From an uncultured Alphaproteobacteria bacterium (GTDB lineage: Bacteria > Pseudomonadota > Alphaproteobacteria > RF32 > CAG-239): a stretch of DNA of 7,466 bases. This document shows positions 1-6,806 of this stretch, piece after piece; the first letter of the stretch is position 1; every line of letters starts with the position of its first letter. Both the position numbers and the translations under genes were made by a program. The DNA lies in contig CAMOLN010000040.1 in NCBI GenBank assembly GCA_946618745.1, positions 1-7,466 of the forward strand, written 5' to 3'. Below the pieces are notes generated by a model, which was not told the DNA's origin, searched no databases, and worked only from the letters and a program-made list of their open reading frames with translations.

Positions 1-984
1 TTTATTAATGCCGAAAAAAAAGAAGAGATCGTTTTTACACGCAATGCTACCGAATCAATAAATTTAGTTGCATTCACTTGGGGACGGAAATTTTTAACCA
101 AAATAGATGAAGTAATTATATCGGAAGCGGAACATCATGCTAATTTGGTTCCTTGGCAAGTTTTACGTGATGAAATAGGATTTGAGTTGAAAATTTGTCG
201 GGTAAATGATGACGGATCATTTGATTGGGATGATTTTTGCGCAAAATTAAGCGGAAAAACCAAATTAGTGGCTATAACCGGGTTATCCAATGTTTTAGGA
301 ACGCTGTTTCCGATAAAAGAGATTATTGCTTCAGCCCATCGCAAAGGTGCAAAAGTTTTGATTGATGCTTGTCAGCTGGCCGTCCATCAAAAAATTGATG
401 TTCAAGATTTGGATTGTGACTTTTTAGCTTTTTCAGGGCATAAAACTTACGGACCGTCCGGAATTGGCGTATTATATGCCAAATATGATCTTTTAACCGC
501 AATGCCTCCCTATCAATATGGTGGAGATATGGTAAACGTTGTAACTTATGCCTCCACTACTTTTGATGAACCCCCGGCACGTTTTGAAGCCGGAACACCG
601 GCAATAGTTCAAGCTATAGGATTAGGAGAAGCTTTGAATTATTTGATGAATTTGGATATGAAAAATATTCAACAGTATGAAGATGAATTGTCAGATTATG
701 CTTTTGAAGAACTACAGAAAATATCCGGATTGAAAATGTTAGGAACTCATCAAAGCCGGAGCGGGATTTATTCTTTTGTAATCGAAGGAATTCATCCGCA
801 AGATTTGGCCTTTATTTTGGATAAGGAAGGTGTTGCGGTAAGAGTCGGACATCACTGTGCGGCTCCGTTAGTGCGGCGCATGGGATTCGAATCGGTGATT
901 CGCGCCTCCTTGGGGTTGTATAATACTAAAGATGATATTGATATTTTATGTAAGAGCTTGGAAAAGGCCAGAACATTTTTTTGA
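1..984 (+). CDS. sufS: Cysteine desulfurase SufS (5' end outside window)
   Basis: PLP-dependent class V aminotransferase-fold enzyme that takes sulfur from L-cysteine, leaving alanine and an enzyme persulfide, to feed the SUF iron-sulfur cluster scaffold in the cytoplasm. The frame is open from base 1, giving 327 residues; comparison with E. coli SufS (about 406 aa) implies that about 78 N-terminal residues are missing, so the TTG at 145 is not the start. In fragment numbering I see EHHAN (His45, PLP-stacking), the PLP-binding Asp122 and Gln125 in IDACQ, the Schiff-base lysine Lys148 in SGHKTYGP, RFEAGTP, the persulfide Cys286 in RVGHHCAAP, and Arg301 in RASL. With an offset of 78 these match E. 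coli H123, D200, Q203, K226, C364 and R379. The RxGHHCA motif marks the group II (SufS) rather than IscS type. It is followed 9 bases later by a SufT-like gene, as expected for a sufBCDS-type operon whose earlier genes lie upstream of the window. Confidence 0.97.
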   Translation, partial: FINAEKKEEIVFTRNATESINLVAFTWGRKFLTKIDEVIISEAEHHANLVPWQVLRDEIGFELKICRVNDDGSFDWDDFCAKLSGKTKLVAITGLSNVLGTLFPIKEIIASAHRKGAKVLIDACQLAVHQKIDVQDLDCDFLAFSGHKTYGPSGIGVLYAKYDLLTAMPPYQYGGDMVNVVTYASTTFDEPPARFEAGTPAIVQAIGLGEALNYLMNLDMKNIQQYEDELSDYAFEELQKISGLKMLGTHQSRSGIYSFVIEGIHPQDLAFILDKEGVAVRVGHHCAAPLVRRMGFESVIRASLGLYNTKDDIDILCKSLEKARTFF

Positions 985-993
985 GAGCAGACT

Positions 994-1380
994 ATGGAAG
1001 AAATTAACGATATTGATTTAGAAACTTATAAAAAAGATTATATAGCAAAGGCCGGAAAACCTTTAGAAAGCACACCGTTGGCTAAACGTGATGATTTAAT
1101 CGAGGCCTTAAAGACCGTATCTGATCCTGAAATAGCCATAAATATTTGGGATATGGGACTGGTTTATAAGCTTGAACAAAAAGACAACGGCGATGTTTAT
1201 GTGGAAATGACCGTAACTTCTCCGATGTGTCCGGTTGCAGAAGTTATGCCGACACAAGCGGCTGAAGCTTTAGCTCAAACTAAAGGGGTTGGACAAGTTG
1301 AGGTAAAAATAGTTTGGGAGCCGGCTTGGGATATAAGCATGATGAATGATGATGCCAAAGCAATGGTTGAGATGTTCTAA
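994..1380 (+). CDS. sufT: SUF-associated DUF59/MIP18-family protein (SufT-like)
   Basis: A 128-residue cytoplasmic protein of the MIP18/DUF59 family, of the type found in SUF operons and linked to Fe-S cluster assembly or delivery; its exact biochemical role is not settled. The domain spans about residues 34-128. Key motifs are DPEIAINIWDMGLVY (44-58) and TSPMCPVAE (75-83), with the conserved cysteine at 79, and the WEPAW...DAKAMVEMF ending is typical of the SUF-linked subgroup. About 33 N-terminal residues precede the domain. The ATG at 994 is preceded by a GAGAG Shine-Dalgarno-like stretch that overlaps the sufS stop codon (9 bases between the two genes), so it is almost certainly co-transcribed with sufS. 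It ends only 6 bases from the convergent rsfS stop. The paaD family of phenylacetate degradation is related, but the sufS neighbour makes the SUF assignment much more likely. Confidence 0.9.
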   Translation: MEEINDIDLETYKKDYIAKAGKPLESTPLAKRDDLIEALKTVSDPEIAINIWDMGLVYKLEQKDNGDVYVEMTVTSPMCPVAEVMPTQAAEALAQTKGVGQVEVKIVWEPAWDISMMNDDAKAMVEMF

Positions 1381-1386
1381 GAATTA

Positions 1387-1749
1387 TTAATCATTTTTGC
1401 GGGAAACCGACCACATCTTTTCCAGACTGTAAAAGCTTCTGACTTCCGGTTTAAAAATATGAACAATTACATCATAAGCATCTATAAGAATCCAATCTGC
1501 TTTTTCTTCCCCTTCGGAAATTGATTTATAGCCCTGTTCTTTTAATTTAAGCTGGATATTTTCAGCCAATGATGCAACATGGCGATTAGATGTTCCACTG
1601 GCAACAACCATATAATTAGCTATAGATGATTTACCTTCCAAATCAATAACCGTAACATCTTCAGCTTTGCCATCATCTAAAGATTTCTGCACTATTGATA
1701 ATATCTCTTGGGCTGTTTCATCAATTGATTGTTTTTTTGATTTTACCAA
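1387..1749 (-). CDS. rsfS: Ribosomal silencing factor RsfS (Iojap family)
   Basis: A 120-residue RsfS/Iojap protein, which binds ribosomal protein L14 on the 50S subunit and blocks joining to 30S, lowering translation when nutrients are scarce. The domain covers nearly the whole length: DLEGKSSIANYMVVASGTS (36-54), RHVASLAENI, the EGEEKADWILIDAYDVIVH stretch, and FKPEVRSFYSLEKMW near the C-terminus. The start is an unusual TTG at 1749-1747. It is chosen because an AAGGAG Shine-Dalgarno lies 9 bases upstream and an in-frame TAA sits two codons before it, so no earlier start is possible. The gene lies 18 bases downstream of the obgE stop and in the same frame, so the two are surely co-transcribed; the TTG start would lower its expression relative to obgE. 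Its 3' end faces sufT with 6 bases between the stop codons. Confidence 0.95.
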   Translation of the reverse strand: MVKSKKQSIDETAQEILSIVQKSLDDGKAEDVTVIDLEGKSSIANYMVVASGTSNRHVASLAENIQLKLKEQGYKSISEGEEKADWILIDAYDVIVHIFKPEVRSFYSLEKMWSVSRKND

Positions 1750-1767
1750 TTTTTATTTCTCCTTATT

Positions 1768-2826
1768 TTATATCGGCGACCATATTTTATCTTCCGGCTC
1801 ACTGTCCGTCAAATTTTCTTCATCATCTTTAGAACGACGTTCACGAGTAATAAATTGATTGATTTCATGAAGAGCTTCCCAAATTCCTTGCTTGGCAATT
1901 GAAGAAATAACAAAAACTTTTTTGCCGCAAGCTTTTTCCAATTTTTTTTGTTTTTTAACAATTTCCGCAGCATCAAGCGAATCGGCTTTACTCAGGACTA
2001 CTACTTCAGGTTTCTCAGCTAAATTCGGGTTATATAAAGTCAATTCGCTGCGAATATCTTGATATGATTTAACAACATCTTCCGAAGTACAATCAATTAA
2101 ATGCAACAAAGCGTAGCAACGTTCAATATGTTTTAGAAATCGGTCGCCCAATCCAATACCTTCATGAGCACCTTTAATAAGTCCGGGAATATCAGCTATA
2201 ACCATTTCATAATTATTTACCCATGCTACACCTAAGTTAGGGTGAATAGTAGTAAAAGGATAATCGGCAATTTTGGGACGAGCCTTTGTAACAACCGATA
2301 AAAATGTTGATTTACCGGCATTGGGGAGACCTAATAATCCGATATCTGCTATAACCTTAAGGCGTAGCCAAACCCATTTTTCCTCACCGGGCCAACCCGG
2401 CTCAGCATAACGCGGAGCTTGATTGGTAGCTGATTTAAATTGGGTATTACCACGACCTCCGTCTCCGCCTTTTGCCAATAAAAAACGTTGTCCCGGACTG
2501 ACCATATCGACAATGACTGTTTCTTGATCATCTTCGAGAATCTCCGTTCCTACGGGAACTTTGATAATTAAATCATCACCTTTGGGACCGTTTTTTTCTG
2601 ATCCCATACCATTACGTCCCTTGGGAGCCTTGAAATGTTGATGATAACGAAAATCAATTAAAGTATTGAGATTGGGGACTGCTTCAACATAAACACTGCC
2701 ACCTTTGCCACCATCTCCGCCATTCGGACCACCGAATTCAATATATTTTTCATGCCGAAACGAAACGCACCCCGCTCCGCCTGCGCCTGATTGAATATAT
2801 ATCTTAGCTTGATCCAAAAATTTCAT
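1768..2826 (-). CDS. obgE: GTPase ObgE/CgtA
   Basis: A 352-residue Obg-family GTPase that acts in late assembly of the 50S subunit and in growth and stress control. The N-terminal Obg fold (about 1-158) is glycine-rich ([28 protein letters not shown]). The G domain (about 160-330) has G1 GLPNAGKST (166-174), a switch I TTIHPN (192-197), G3 DIPG (212-215), G4 as SKAD (279-282) in place of the textbook NKxD, and G5 around SSI (308-310). An acidic tail of about 20 residues follows, as in many Obg proteins, and there is no C-terminal OCT domain. The start ATG at 2826 gives the canonical [10 protein letters not shown] opening; its Shine-Dalgarno is weak (AAAGG about 12 bases upstream). It follows rplU-rpmA in the order widely conserved in bacteria, but a terminator-like hairpin lies between rpmA and obgE, so its transcription may be partly reduced compared with the ribosomal protein genes. 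Confidence 0.97.
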   Translation of the reverse strand: MKFLDQAKIYIQSGAGGAGCVSFRHEKYIEFGGPNGGDGGKGGSVYVEAVPNLNTLIDFRYHQHFKAPKGRNGMGSEKNGPKGDDLIIKVPVGTEILEDDQETVIVDMVSPGQRFLLAKGGDGGRGNTQFKSATNQAPRYAEPGWPGEEKWVWLRLKVIADIGLLGLPNAGKSTFLSVVTKARPKIADYPFTTIHPNLGVAWVNNYEMVIADIPGLIKGAHEGIGLGDRFLKHIERCYALLHLIDCTSEDVVKSYQDIRSELTLYNPNLAEKPEVVVLSKADSLDAAEIVKKQKKLEKACGKKVFVISSIAKQGIWEALHEINQFITRERRSKDDEENLTDSEPEDKIWSPI

Positions 2827-2857
2827 ATTTAAGATTAACCTTTAATTGCTTTTTGTT

Positions 2858-2893
2858 GAAAAACAAAGGGGACGCCTAAAATAAACATCCCCT
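2858..2893 (-). terminator. Intrinsic terminator between rpmA and obgE
   Basis: Read on the minus strand, AGGGGATG (2893-2886) pairs with CGTCCCCT (2874-2867), giving 8 pairs with one G-U, around an 11-base loop, followed by TTGTTTTTC (2866-2858). It starts 38 bases after the rpmA stop codon. It looks like a real but modest terminator and probably attenuates, rather than blocks, read-through into obgE and rsfS, since no strong obgE promoter is evident in the short gap. Confidence 0.7.
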
Positions 2894-2930
2894 ATGTGTT
2901 GTTGCTGTTCGGCAACTTTATTCAGTCGAA

Positions 2931-3185
2931 CTAATCGGTTACAACCGAAACAAAAGTCTTGTCGCCGGCTTTCTTTGTGAAAACCACCTTACCTTCGGCA
3001 ACAGCAAAGATTGTATGATCTTTACCCATACCGACATTGGCACCGGGATGATATTGAGTTCCACGTTGGCGAACAATAATGTTTCCGGGAATAACAGCCT
3101 GACCGCCGGACTTTTTCAAGCCTAAACGACGACCGATAGAATCGCGTCCGTTCGAAGAGCTACCGCCTGATTTCTTATGAGCCAT
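2931..3185 (-). CDS. rpmA: 50S ribosomal protein L27
   Basis: An 84-residue bacterial L27, the large-subunit protein whose N-terminus reaches towards the peptidyl-transferase centre and contacts tRNA. The sequence is standard: [16 protein letters not shown] (1-16), [22 protein letters not shown], and [14 protein letters not shown]. The protein begins directly with AHKK, so there is no cleaved N-terminal extension of the kind found in Firmicutes. A good Shine-Dalgarno (AAAGGAGAT) precedes the ATG at 3185. It lies 15 bases downstream of rplU, is surely in the same transcript, and is followed by a hairpin terminator before obgE. Confidence 0.98.
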   Translation of the reverse strand: MAHKKSGGSSSNGRDSIGRRLGLKKSGGQAVIPGNIIVRQRGTQYHPGANVGMGKDHTIFAVAEGKVVFTKKAGDKTFVSVVTD

Positions 3186-3200
3186 TGTTTATCTCCTTTA

Positions 3201-3503
3201 TTACTTACCAATTACATCGGTTATTTTAACCAATGTAATATTTTGTCTGTGACCATTTTTACGACGATAGTTTTGTCTTCTTTTCTTCTTGAAGACAATA
3301 ATCTTCTTATCTTTGGCTTGTTTCAAAACCAAAGCTTTTACTGATGCATTGGCAACTAAAGGAGTGCCAATAACATTGTCCAAAGCCAAAACTTCGTTAA
3401 AAACGACCTCTTTACCTTCCTCTCCGGCAATCTTTTCAATTTTCAGTACATCACCTGAGGTAACGCGGTATTGTTTACCGCCGGTTTTAATTACTGCATA
3501 CAT
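3201..3503 (-). CDS. rplU: 50S ribosomal protein L21
   Basis: A 100-residue L21, a primary 23S rRNA-binding protein of the large subunit. The N-terminal MYAVIKTGGKQYRV and the basic FKKKRRQNYRRKNGHRQ segment (about 72-88), which contacts rRNA, are diagnostic. A longer version from a GTG at 3512 would add MKN, but the AAGGG Shine-Dalgarno then abuts the GTG with no spacing, whereas it lies 8 bases before the ATG at 3503, which also gives the canonical L21 opening. ATG 3503 is therefore the start. It is the first gene of the rplU-rpmA-obgE-rsfS unit and has a strong promoter 37 bases upstream. Confidence 0.97.
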   Translation of the reverse strand: MYAVIKTGGKQYRVTSGDVLKIEKIAGEEGKEVVFNEVLALDNVIGTPLVANASVKALVLKQAKDKKIIVFKKKRRQNYRRKNGHRQNITLVKITDVIGK

Positions 3504-3539
3504 ATTTTTCACCCTTTATAAAATAAAACGTTGCTTTGC

Positions 3540-3567
3540 AATATACATAACTTTTCTGCGCTGTCAA
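3540..3567 (-). promoter_or_regulatory. Sigma-70-type promoter for rplU-rpmA
   Basis: On the minus strand a perfect -35 box TTGACA (3567-3562) is separated by 16 bases from a -10 box TATATT (3545-3540), one mismatch from consensus. It lies between the nuclease stop codon and the rplU ATG, leaving a leader of roughly 30 bases. This is the best housekeeping promoter in the window and fits a highly expressed ribosomal protein operon. Confidence 0.8.
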
Positions 3568-3586
3568 CAAGAATCTCTATCTTTTT

Positions 3587-4069
3587 TTATTTTTTATTGC
3601 GCTTATCTTTGTTACGATTGAGTGCACGGAACAATTCCGGCCGCATAAACTTGCCTTGCCAAACCCCTAATCTGGACTTACGCGCAATTTTTTCTTCTTC
3701 AATGTATTGATTACCGTAAGATGTTGCCCAGCCGCTGATAACCATTTGACGGTTGATATTTATTCCTCCTGAATTGAAACATTCACTGAGTATCCGACCA
3801 TAGCGATCTTTTCCTAAACGATTACAATTTATTTTACCGTGCAATAAAGATTGGAGATATTCGGCTGATTTAATACCGCAACGATATTTATTACCGTGTT
3901 TATCATGGCAATCCTGCAAATATTCGGGAGCATCAATACCTTCCAGGCGGATTCTTTCGAGTCCGTGTTCCAGACTGTCGCCATCAACAACCTTGTAACC
4001 ACTGTGACCATCAGCAGAAAAAATTGCGATGAGAATCGTCAAAACTACAAAAAAAATAATCTTTTTCAT
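3587..4069 (-). CDS. Exported thermonuclease-like (SNase-domain) nuclease
   Basis: A 160-residue staphylococcal-nuclease-like protein, predicted to hydrolyse DNA or RNA outside the cytoplasm. The start at 4069 is chosen over an in-frame ATG at 4135 because it follows an AAAAGGAA Shine-Dalgarno and opens a clear signal peptide: MKK, a hydrophobic stretch (4-18), then a likely cleavage near residues 20-22. The SNase domain (about 24-140) shows VVDGDS (27-32), IRLEGIDAPE (40-49) and DRYGRIL (88-94). Arg41, Asp46, Glu49 and Arg92 line up with the catalytic and calcium-binding R35, D40, E43 and R87 of staphylococcal nuclease. Four cysteines (54, 64, 82, 97) could form two disulfides, which fits an oxidising periplasmic location. 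The tail is basic (NRNKDKRNKK). It lies upstream of rplU on the same strand, but rplU has its own promoter, and it is divergent from the lipoprotein gene. The specific biological role is unknown. Confidence 0.88.
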   Translation of the reverse strand: MKKIIFFVVLTILIAIFSADGHSGYKVVDGDSLEHGLERIRLEGIDAPEYLQDCHDKHGNKYRCGIKSAEYLQSLLHGKINCNRLGKDRYGRILSECFNSGGININRQMVISGWATSYGNQYIEEEKIARKSRLGVWQGKFMRPELFRALNRNKDKRNKK

Positions 4070-4164
4070 TTTAATTTCCTTTTCCGATTTGTTAATTTGC
4101 TCCGTTAAAAAAAAATTATCAAGATAAAAAAACAAAAACCCATAGAATAACCTAAAAAAAAACT

Positions 4165-4192
4165 TTGTATTTATATTAAGTGAGCATATTAT
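4165..4192 (+). promoter_or_regulatory. Possible promoter for the lipoprotein gene
   Basis: TTGTAT (4165-4170, three of six consensus bases) and TATTAT (4187-4192, five of six) are separated by 16 bases, 38 bases before the ATG at 4230. The surrounding region is very AT-rich, so a chance match is quite possible. No convincing promoter was found for the divergent nuclease gene in the same gap. Confidence 0.35.
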
Positions 4193-4229
4193 TGTGGTGT
4201 AATTTCGGTAAAATTAGGCTTGAAGTGAG

Positions 4230-5135
4230 ATGTTACGAAAAATTTTTGCAATAGGATTAGTGTTGACAATCGGTCAGGTATTGTGCGGTTGTGAATATTT
4301 GCGCACTCATACCGCTAAACAAGTGTTATCCGGTGAAGGTTTCAGCCAAGCTGAGCAATGGATTAAAGAGAAATGTGAAGATTGTTCGGATGCGCCTAAA
4401 CCGGCTGATCCGCAAAAAAATTTAGCAACAAAAAAAATGCCGGTGGTGGTTTGCAGATCGCAACAATGTGCTCCGGCTAAATTATCGATGACTAATGAAT
4501 ATATATACAATTCTTTGGTTCAGTTGATGGATAACAATAATTATTCAACCGCTTTAGTCTGTCAGGCCAGCGATACGACTCACAATTGTTTGGAAAATTA
4601 TATAACTTTACCGGTCAAGGTAGGAGCTGTTCCGACTCATGCTTATATTGACAGTGTTAAAATTACCGATGTAATTTTGGGTAAAAAGCACGAGAGTATG
4701 AAACTTATTTTGAATTATAATTTGACTTACGGCGGTCAGGTTGCAACCTGCTCTCCGGCTCAATCAATTTTGTTTATTCGTGATATTGACCATATTTTGT
4801 TGGAAGACAGCCAATATACCTGCAATATGACCACAATCGGCGCATCAAGCGTTAAGACAGTATTTATTATTGACTATATTGATTTGGATTACGGAAACAT
4901 CGGAGGATATTATTCAATCGGTATTTCGGGACCGGCTTATGGTGGCGGTTCGGGATATATGTTATTGCGTTTAGGTAAAAATGCACTACCGTTAGCTCCG
5001 GCTTTACGTGCTCCGGAACGCTCGGCGCAAAATTCAGCTGCTAATGCTACCGGTATAAGCAGATCGGTAAATTCCACACCCAAAGCGCCGACATCCAGTT
5101 CAAATGTGCAGGTATTTCCGATTAATAAGAAATAA
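4230..5135 (+). CDS. Cysteine-rich predicted lipoprotein, unknown function
   Basis: I do not recognise this 301-residue protein. It begins with a signal peptide: MLRK, then a hydrophobic core (5-18) ending in a lipobox L-C-G-C with the lipidated cysteine at 21; Glu at +2 suggests outer-membrane sorting, if the usual proteobacterial rule applies. The mature part has cysteine pairs (CEDC at 49-52, CRSQQC at about 75-80) and further single cysteines, suggesting disulfides. The middle (about 85-250) looks like a globular beta-rich domain with a glycine-rich stretch (GNIGGYY, then GPAYGGGSGY). The last 45 or so residues are rich in Ala, Pro and Ser and probably disordered. The Shine-Dalgarno is weak (GAAGTGAG close to the ATG, AGG 11 bases upstream). 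It stands alone, divergent from the nuclease and convergent with murA, and shares a hairpin terminator with murA. Confidence 0.75.
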   Translation: MLRKIFAIGLVLTIGQVLCGCEYLRTHTAKQVLSGEGFSQAEQWIKEKCEDCSDAPKPADPQKNLATKKMPVVVCRSQQCAPAKLSMTNEYIYNSLVQLMDNNNYSTALVCQASDTTHNCLENYITLPVKVGAVPTHAYIDSVKITDVILGKKHESMKLILNYNLTYGGQVATCSPAQSILFIRDIDHILLEDSQYTCNMTTIGASSVKTVFIIDYIDLDYGNIGGYYSIGISGPAYGGGSGYMLLRLGKNALPLAPALRAPERSAQNSAANATGISRSVNSTPKAPTSSSNVQVFPINKK

Positions 5136-5153
5136 ATCTTTAGTATAGAAATA

Positions 5154-5190
5154 AAAATGGCGATGAGAAATTACTCATCGTCATTTTCTT
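5154..5190. terminator. Bidirectional terminator encoding the murA C-terminus
   Basis: AAAATGGCGATGAG (5154-5167) pairs with CTCATCGTCATTTT (5174-5187): 14 pairs, with one G-U in the plus-strand RNA, around a 6-base loop (AAATTA). On the plus strand it is followed by CTTTAAT and starts 19 bases after the lipoprotein stop. On the minus strand the stem is followed by TTTTTATTTC, serving murA. The loop contains the murA stop codon and one arm encodes its last four residues (NDDE), so a single element probably ends both convergent transcripts. Confidence 0.8.
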
Positions 5191-6469
5191 TAATACGTTC
5201 AATATCAGCGCCGACTCCTTGGAGTTTTTCTTCGAGCTTTTCATAGCCGCGATCAAGGTGGTAAACTCGATTGACGATGGTTTCACCCTCGGCAACCAAA
5301 CCGGCCAACACAAGCGCAAAAGAGGCTCGTAAGTCGGTAGCCATTACCGGAGCGCCGGAAAGTTTATCGACTCCGCGAACAATGGCCGAGGCATGACCGT
5401 GCACATTGATATTGGCCCCCATACGCAGAAGTTCGGGAACATGCATAAAACGATTTTCCCAAATAGTTTCGGTAACTAAAGAAGCTCCCTCGCAAGTTAA
5501 CATCAAAGCCAGAAACTGCGCCTGTAAATCAGTGGGAAATCCGGGGTAAAAATCAGTCATGATATCTTTGCCGACCAATTTTTTGCCGCGAGCATCAATA
5601 ATCAAAGAATTAGGTGTTTCCTTAACATCTACCCCCATCTCACGCAATATGCCGAGCGGGGTTTGCAAAGTTGAGGCTTGGGCATTAACCAATTCGATAC
5701 AACCGCGAGTTATGGCGGCAGCTACAGCGTAAGAACCGGCTTCAATTCGATCGGGAATAACTTTGTGAATCGCTTTGTGCAAACTTTTTACGCCTTCGAT
5801 GGTTAAAGTAGATGTATCGCGTCCGCTGATCTTAGCCCCCATATCATTAAGCAAATCTATCAAATCACCGATTTCAGGTTCTTTGGCAACATTTTCGATT
5901 CTGGTAACACCTTCAGCTAAGGTAGCAGCCATTAAAATATTGCAAGTTGCACCAACCGAAGCAACCTTAAATATGATGTCAGCACCTTTAAGTCTGCCCT
6001 CAACATCTGCGTGAACATAACCATTTTTGATTTCGATTTTAGCACCCATTTGCTCTAAAGCACTAAGATGAATATCCATAGGACGTGCACCGATAGCACA
6101 TCCACCCGGCAATGAAAGTTCGACGTGGCCGTAACGTGCCAACAAAGGACCTAATACATAGTATGAGGCGCGCATTTTACGCACATAATCATAAGGAGCA
6201 ACCAGACTGGTGGCCTCAATAGTGCGATAAGTATAGATTTTGGTGGGGTGGCCATCAATAAAATCGTCAAATTCTTCAATTTGCGTGCCCATTTGCAACA
6301 ACAAGGCATTAAGTGATTTGATATCCGAGAGCATCGGCATATTGGTTAAAGTAACAGGCTCATCGGTTAAAAGAGAGGCGCAAACAAGAGGTAAAGCAGC
6401 ATTTTTGGCTCCGCTGATAAAAATTTTGCCGTTAAGTTGTTTGCCACCATGAATTTTAATCTTGTCCAT
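5171..6469 (-). CDS. murA: UDP-N-acetylglucosamine 1-carboxyvinyltransferase MurA
   Basis: A 432-residue cytoplasmic enzyme for the first committed step of peptidoglycan synthesis, transferring enolpyruvate from PEP to UDP-GlcNAc. The EPSP-synthase-like fold spans the whole protein. Visible active-site residues are Lys22 (SGAKNA), the nucleophile Cys124 in LPGGCAIGARP (E. coli C115), Asp314 in FPTDLQAQF (E. coli D305), Arg381 in DLRAS and Arg407 in HLDRGYE (E. coli R397). Because Cys is present rather than Asp, it should be fosfomycin-sensitive at the target level. It is slightly longer than E. coli MurA (419 aa), with a short acidic tail. The ATG at 6469 has only a weak AAAGAAAG-type Shine-Dalgarno and overlaps the end of a 50-codon gene by 14 bases, which suggests translational coupling. 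A peptidoglycan-making enzyme implies that the organism has a cell wall. Confidence 0.98.
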   Translation of the reverse strand: MDKIKIHGGKQLNGKIFISGAKNAALPLVCASLLTDEPVTLTNMPMLSDIKSLNALLLQMGTQIEEFDDFIDGHPTKIYTYRTIEATSLVAPYDYVRKMRASYYVLGPLLARYGHVELSLPGGCAIGARPMDIHLSALEQMGAKIEIKNGYVHADVEGRLKGADIIFKVASVGATCNILMAATLAEGVTRIENVAKEPEIGDLIDLLNDMGAKISGRDTSTLTIEGVKSLHKAIHKVIPDRIEAGSYAVAAAITRGCIELVNAQASTLQTPLGILREMGVDVKETPNSLIIDARGKKLVGKDIMTDFYPGFPTDLQAQFLALMLTCEGASLVTETIWENRFMHVPELLRMGANINVHGHASAIVRGVDKLSGAPVMATDLRASFALVLAGLVAEGETIVNRVYHLDRGYEKLEEKLQGVGADIERIKENDDE

Positions 6470-6608
6470 TGTTTTTTTCTTTCTTTAGTTGTTCGCGTTG
6501 AGATTGTTGAAGTTTGCGCTTGGCTAAATTTTTGCGCAACGCCTCGGCTTCACGAGCAATACGCTGTTGTGCACGAGGTTGAGCTTTTTTATTTTGATTT
6601 TGAGCCAT
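6456..6608 (-). CDS. Small basic protein upstream of murA
   Basis: A 50-residue open frame too short for ordinary ORF listing, but well supported: ATG at 6608 is preceded by TTAAGGAATTTGCT, an AAGGA Shine-Dalgarno 7 bases upstream, and the stop (6458-6456) lies inside murA, overlapping its start by 14 bases. The protein is highly charged and rich in Gln, Lys and Arg, with a likely helical core ARE-AEALRKNLAKRK (about 18-32) followed by LQQSQREQLKKEK. It has no signal peptide or membrane segment. From memory, short basic proteins with an ALRxNLxxRKxQ core occur in many Alphaproteobacteria, often annotated as hypothetical; I have not verified a murA linkage by search. Its translation probably delivers ribosomes to the poorly marked murA start. 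Its own function is unknown; nucleic-acid or ribosome binding is only a guess from its charge. Confidence 0.8.
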   Translation of the reverse strand: MAQNQNKKAQPRAQQRIAREAEALRKNLAKRKLQQSQREQLKKEKNNGQD

Positions 6609-6690
6609 AGCAAATTCCTTAATTTTATTGGTTTTGAGATATTTTTAACACATAAAATGTAAAAAACAATTAAAATGATTAAAAAATTGC

Positions 6691-6718
6691 TTGATTTTTA
6701 GAATTTATGCTGTATGTT
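6691..6718 (+). promoter_or_regulatory. Possible promoter for tRNA-Thr
   Basis: TTGATT (6691-6696) and TATGTT (6713-6718) are separated by 16 bases, with each box matching four of six consensus bases. Transcription would begin about 7 bases before the mature tRNA 5' end. The gap 6609-6731 must also hold the murA-operon promoter on the other strand, where I see only weak AT-rich candidates. Confidence 0.4.
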
Positions 6719-6731
6719 CTCATTTGTCGTT

Positions 6732-6806
6732 GCCGCTATAGCTCAGTGGTAGAGCACACCCTTGGTAAGGGTGGGGTCGCAAGTCCGATTCTTGCTAGCG
6801 GCACCA
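6732..6806 (+). tRNA. tRNA-Thr (anticodon GGT)
   Basis: A complete 75-base tRNA with encoded CCA. The acceptor stem GCCGCTA (6732-6738) pairs with TAGCGGC (6796-6802), followed by discriminator A and CCA (6804-6806). The D-arm is GCTC/GAGC (6741-6755), and the anticodon arm CACCC/GGGTG has loop TTGGTAA with anticodon GGT at 6764-6766, reading ACC and ACU. The variable region is GGGTC and the T-stem is GCAAG/CTTGC. One oddity: the T-loop is TCCGATT, so position 55, normally U (made into pseudouridine), is C. All stems are perfectly paired, so it is probably functional. A terminator follows directly, and parts of its 3' half are repeated downstream. Confidence 0.97.

Noticed and set aside
2349..2531. 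60-residue minus-strand frame inside obgE.
   Set aside because: It is an out-of-frame shadow of the strongly conserved obgE coding sequence and has no start signal of its own.
4070..4135. N-terminal extension of the nuclease to the ATG at 4135.
   Set aside because: The ATG at 4069 has a good Shine-Dalgarno and directly begins a signal peptide; the extension would bury that signal behind 22 charged, poorly conserved-looking residues.
6609..6690. Promoter for the murA operon on the minus strand.
   Set aside because: Several TTGTTT/TTTACA-like and AT-rich -10-like strings occur, but none has good boxes with 16-18 base spacing, so none is reported as a feature.
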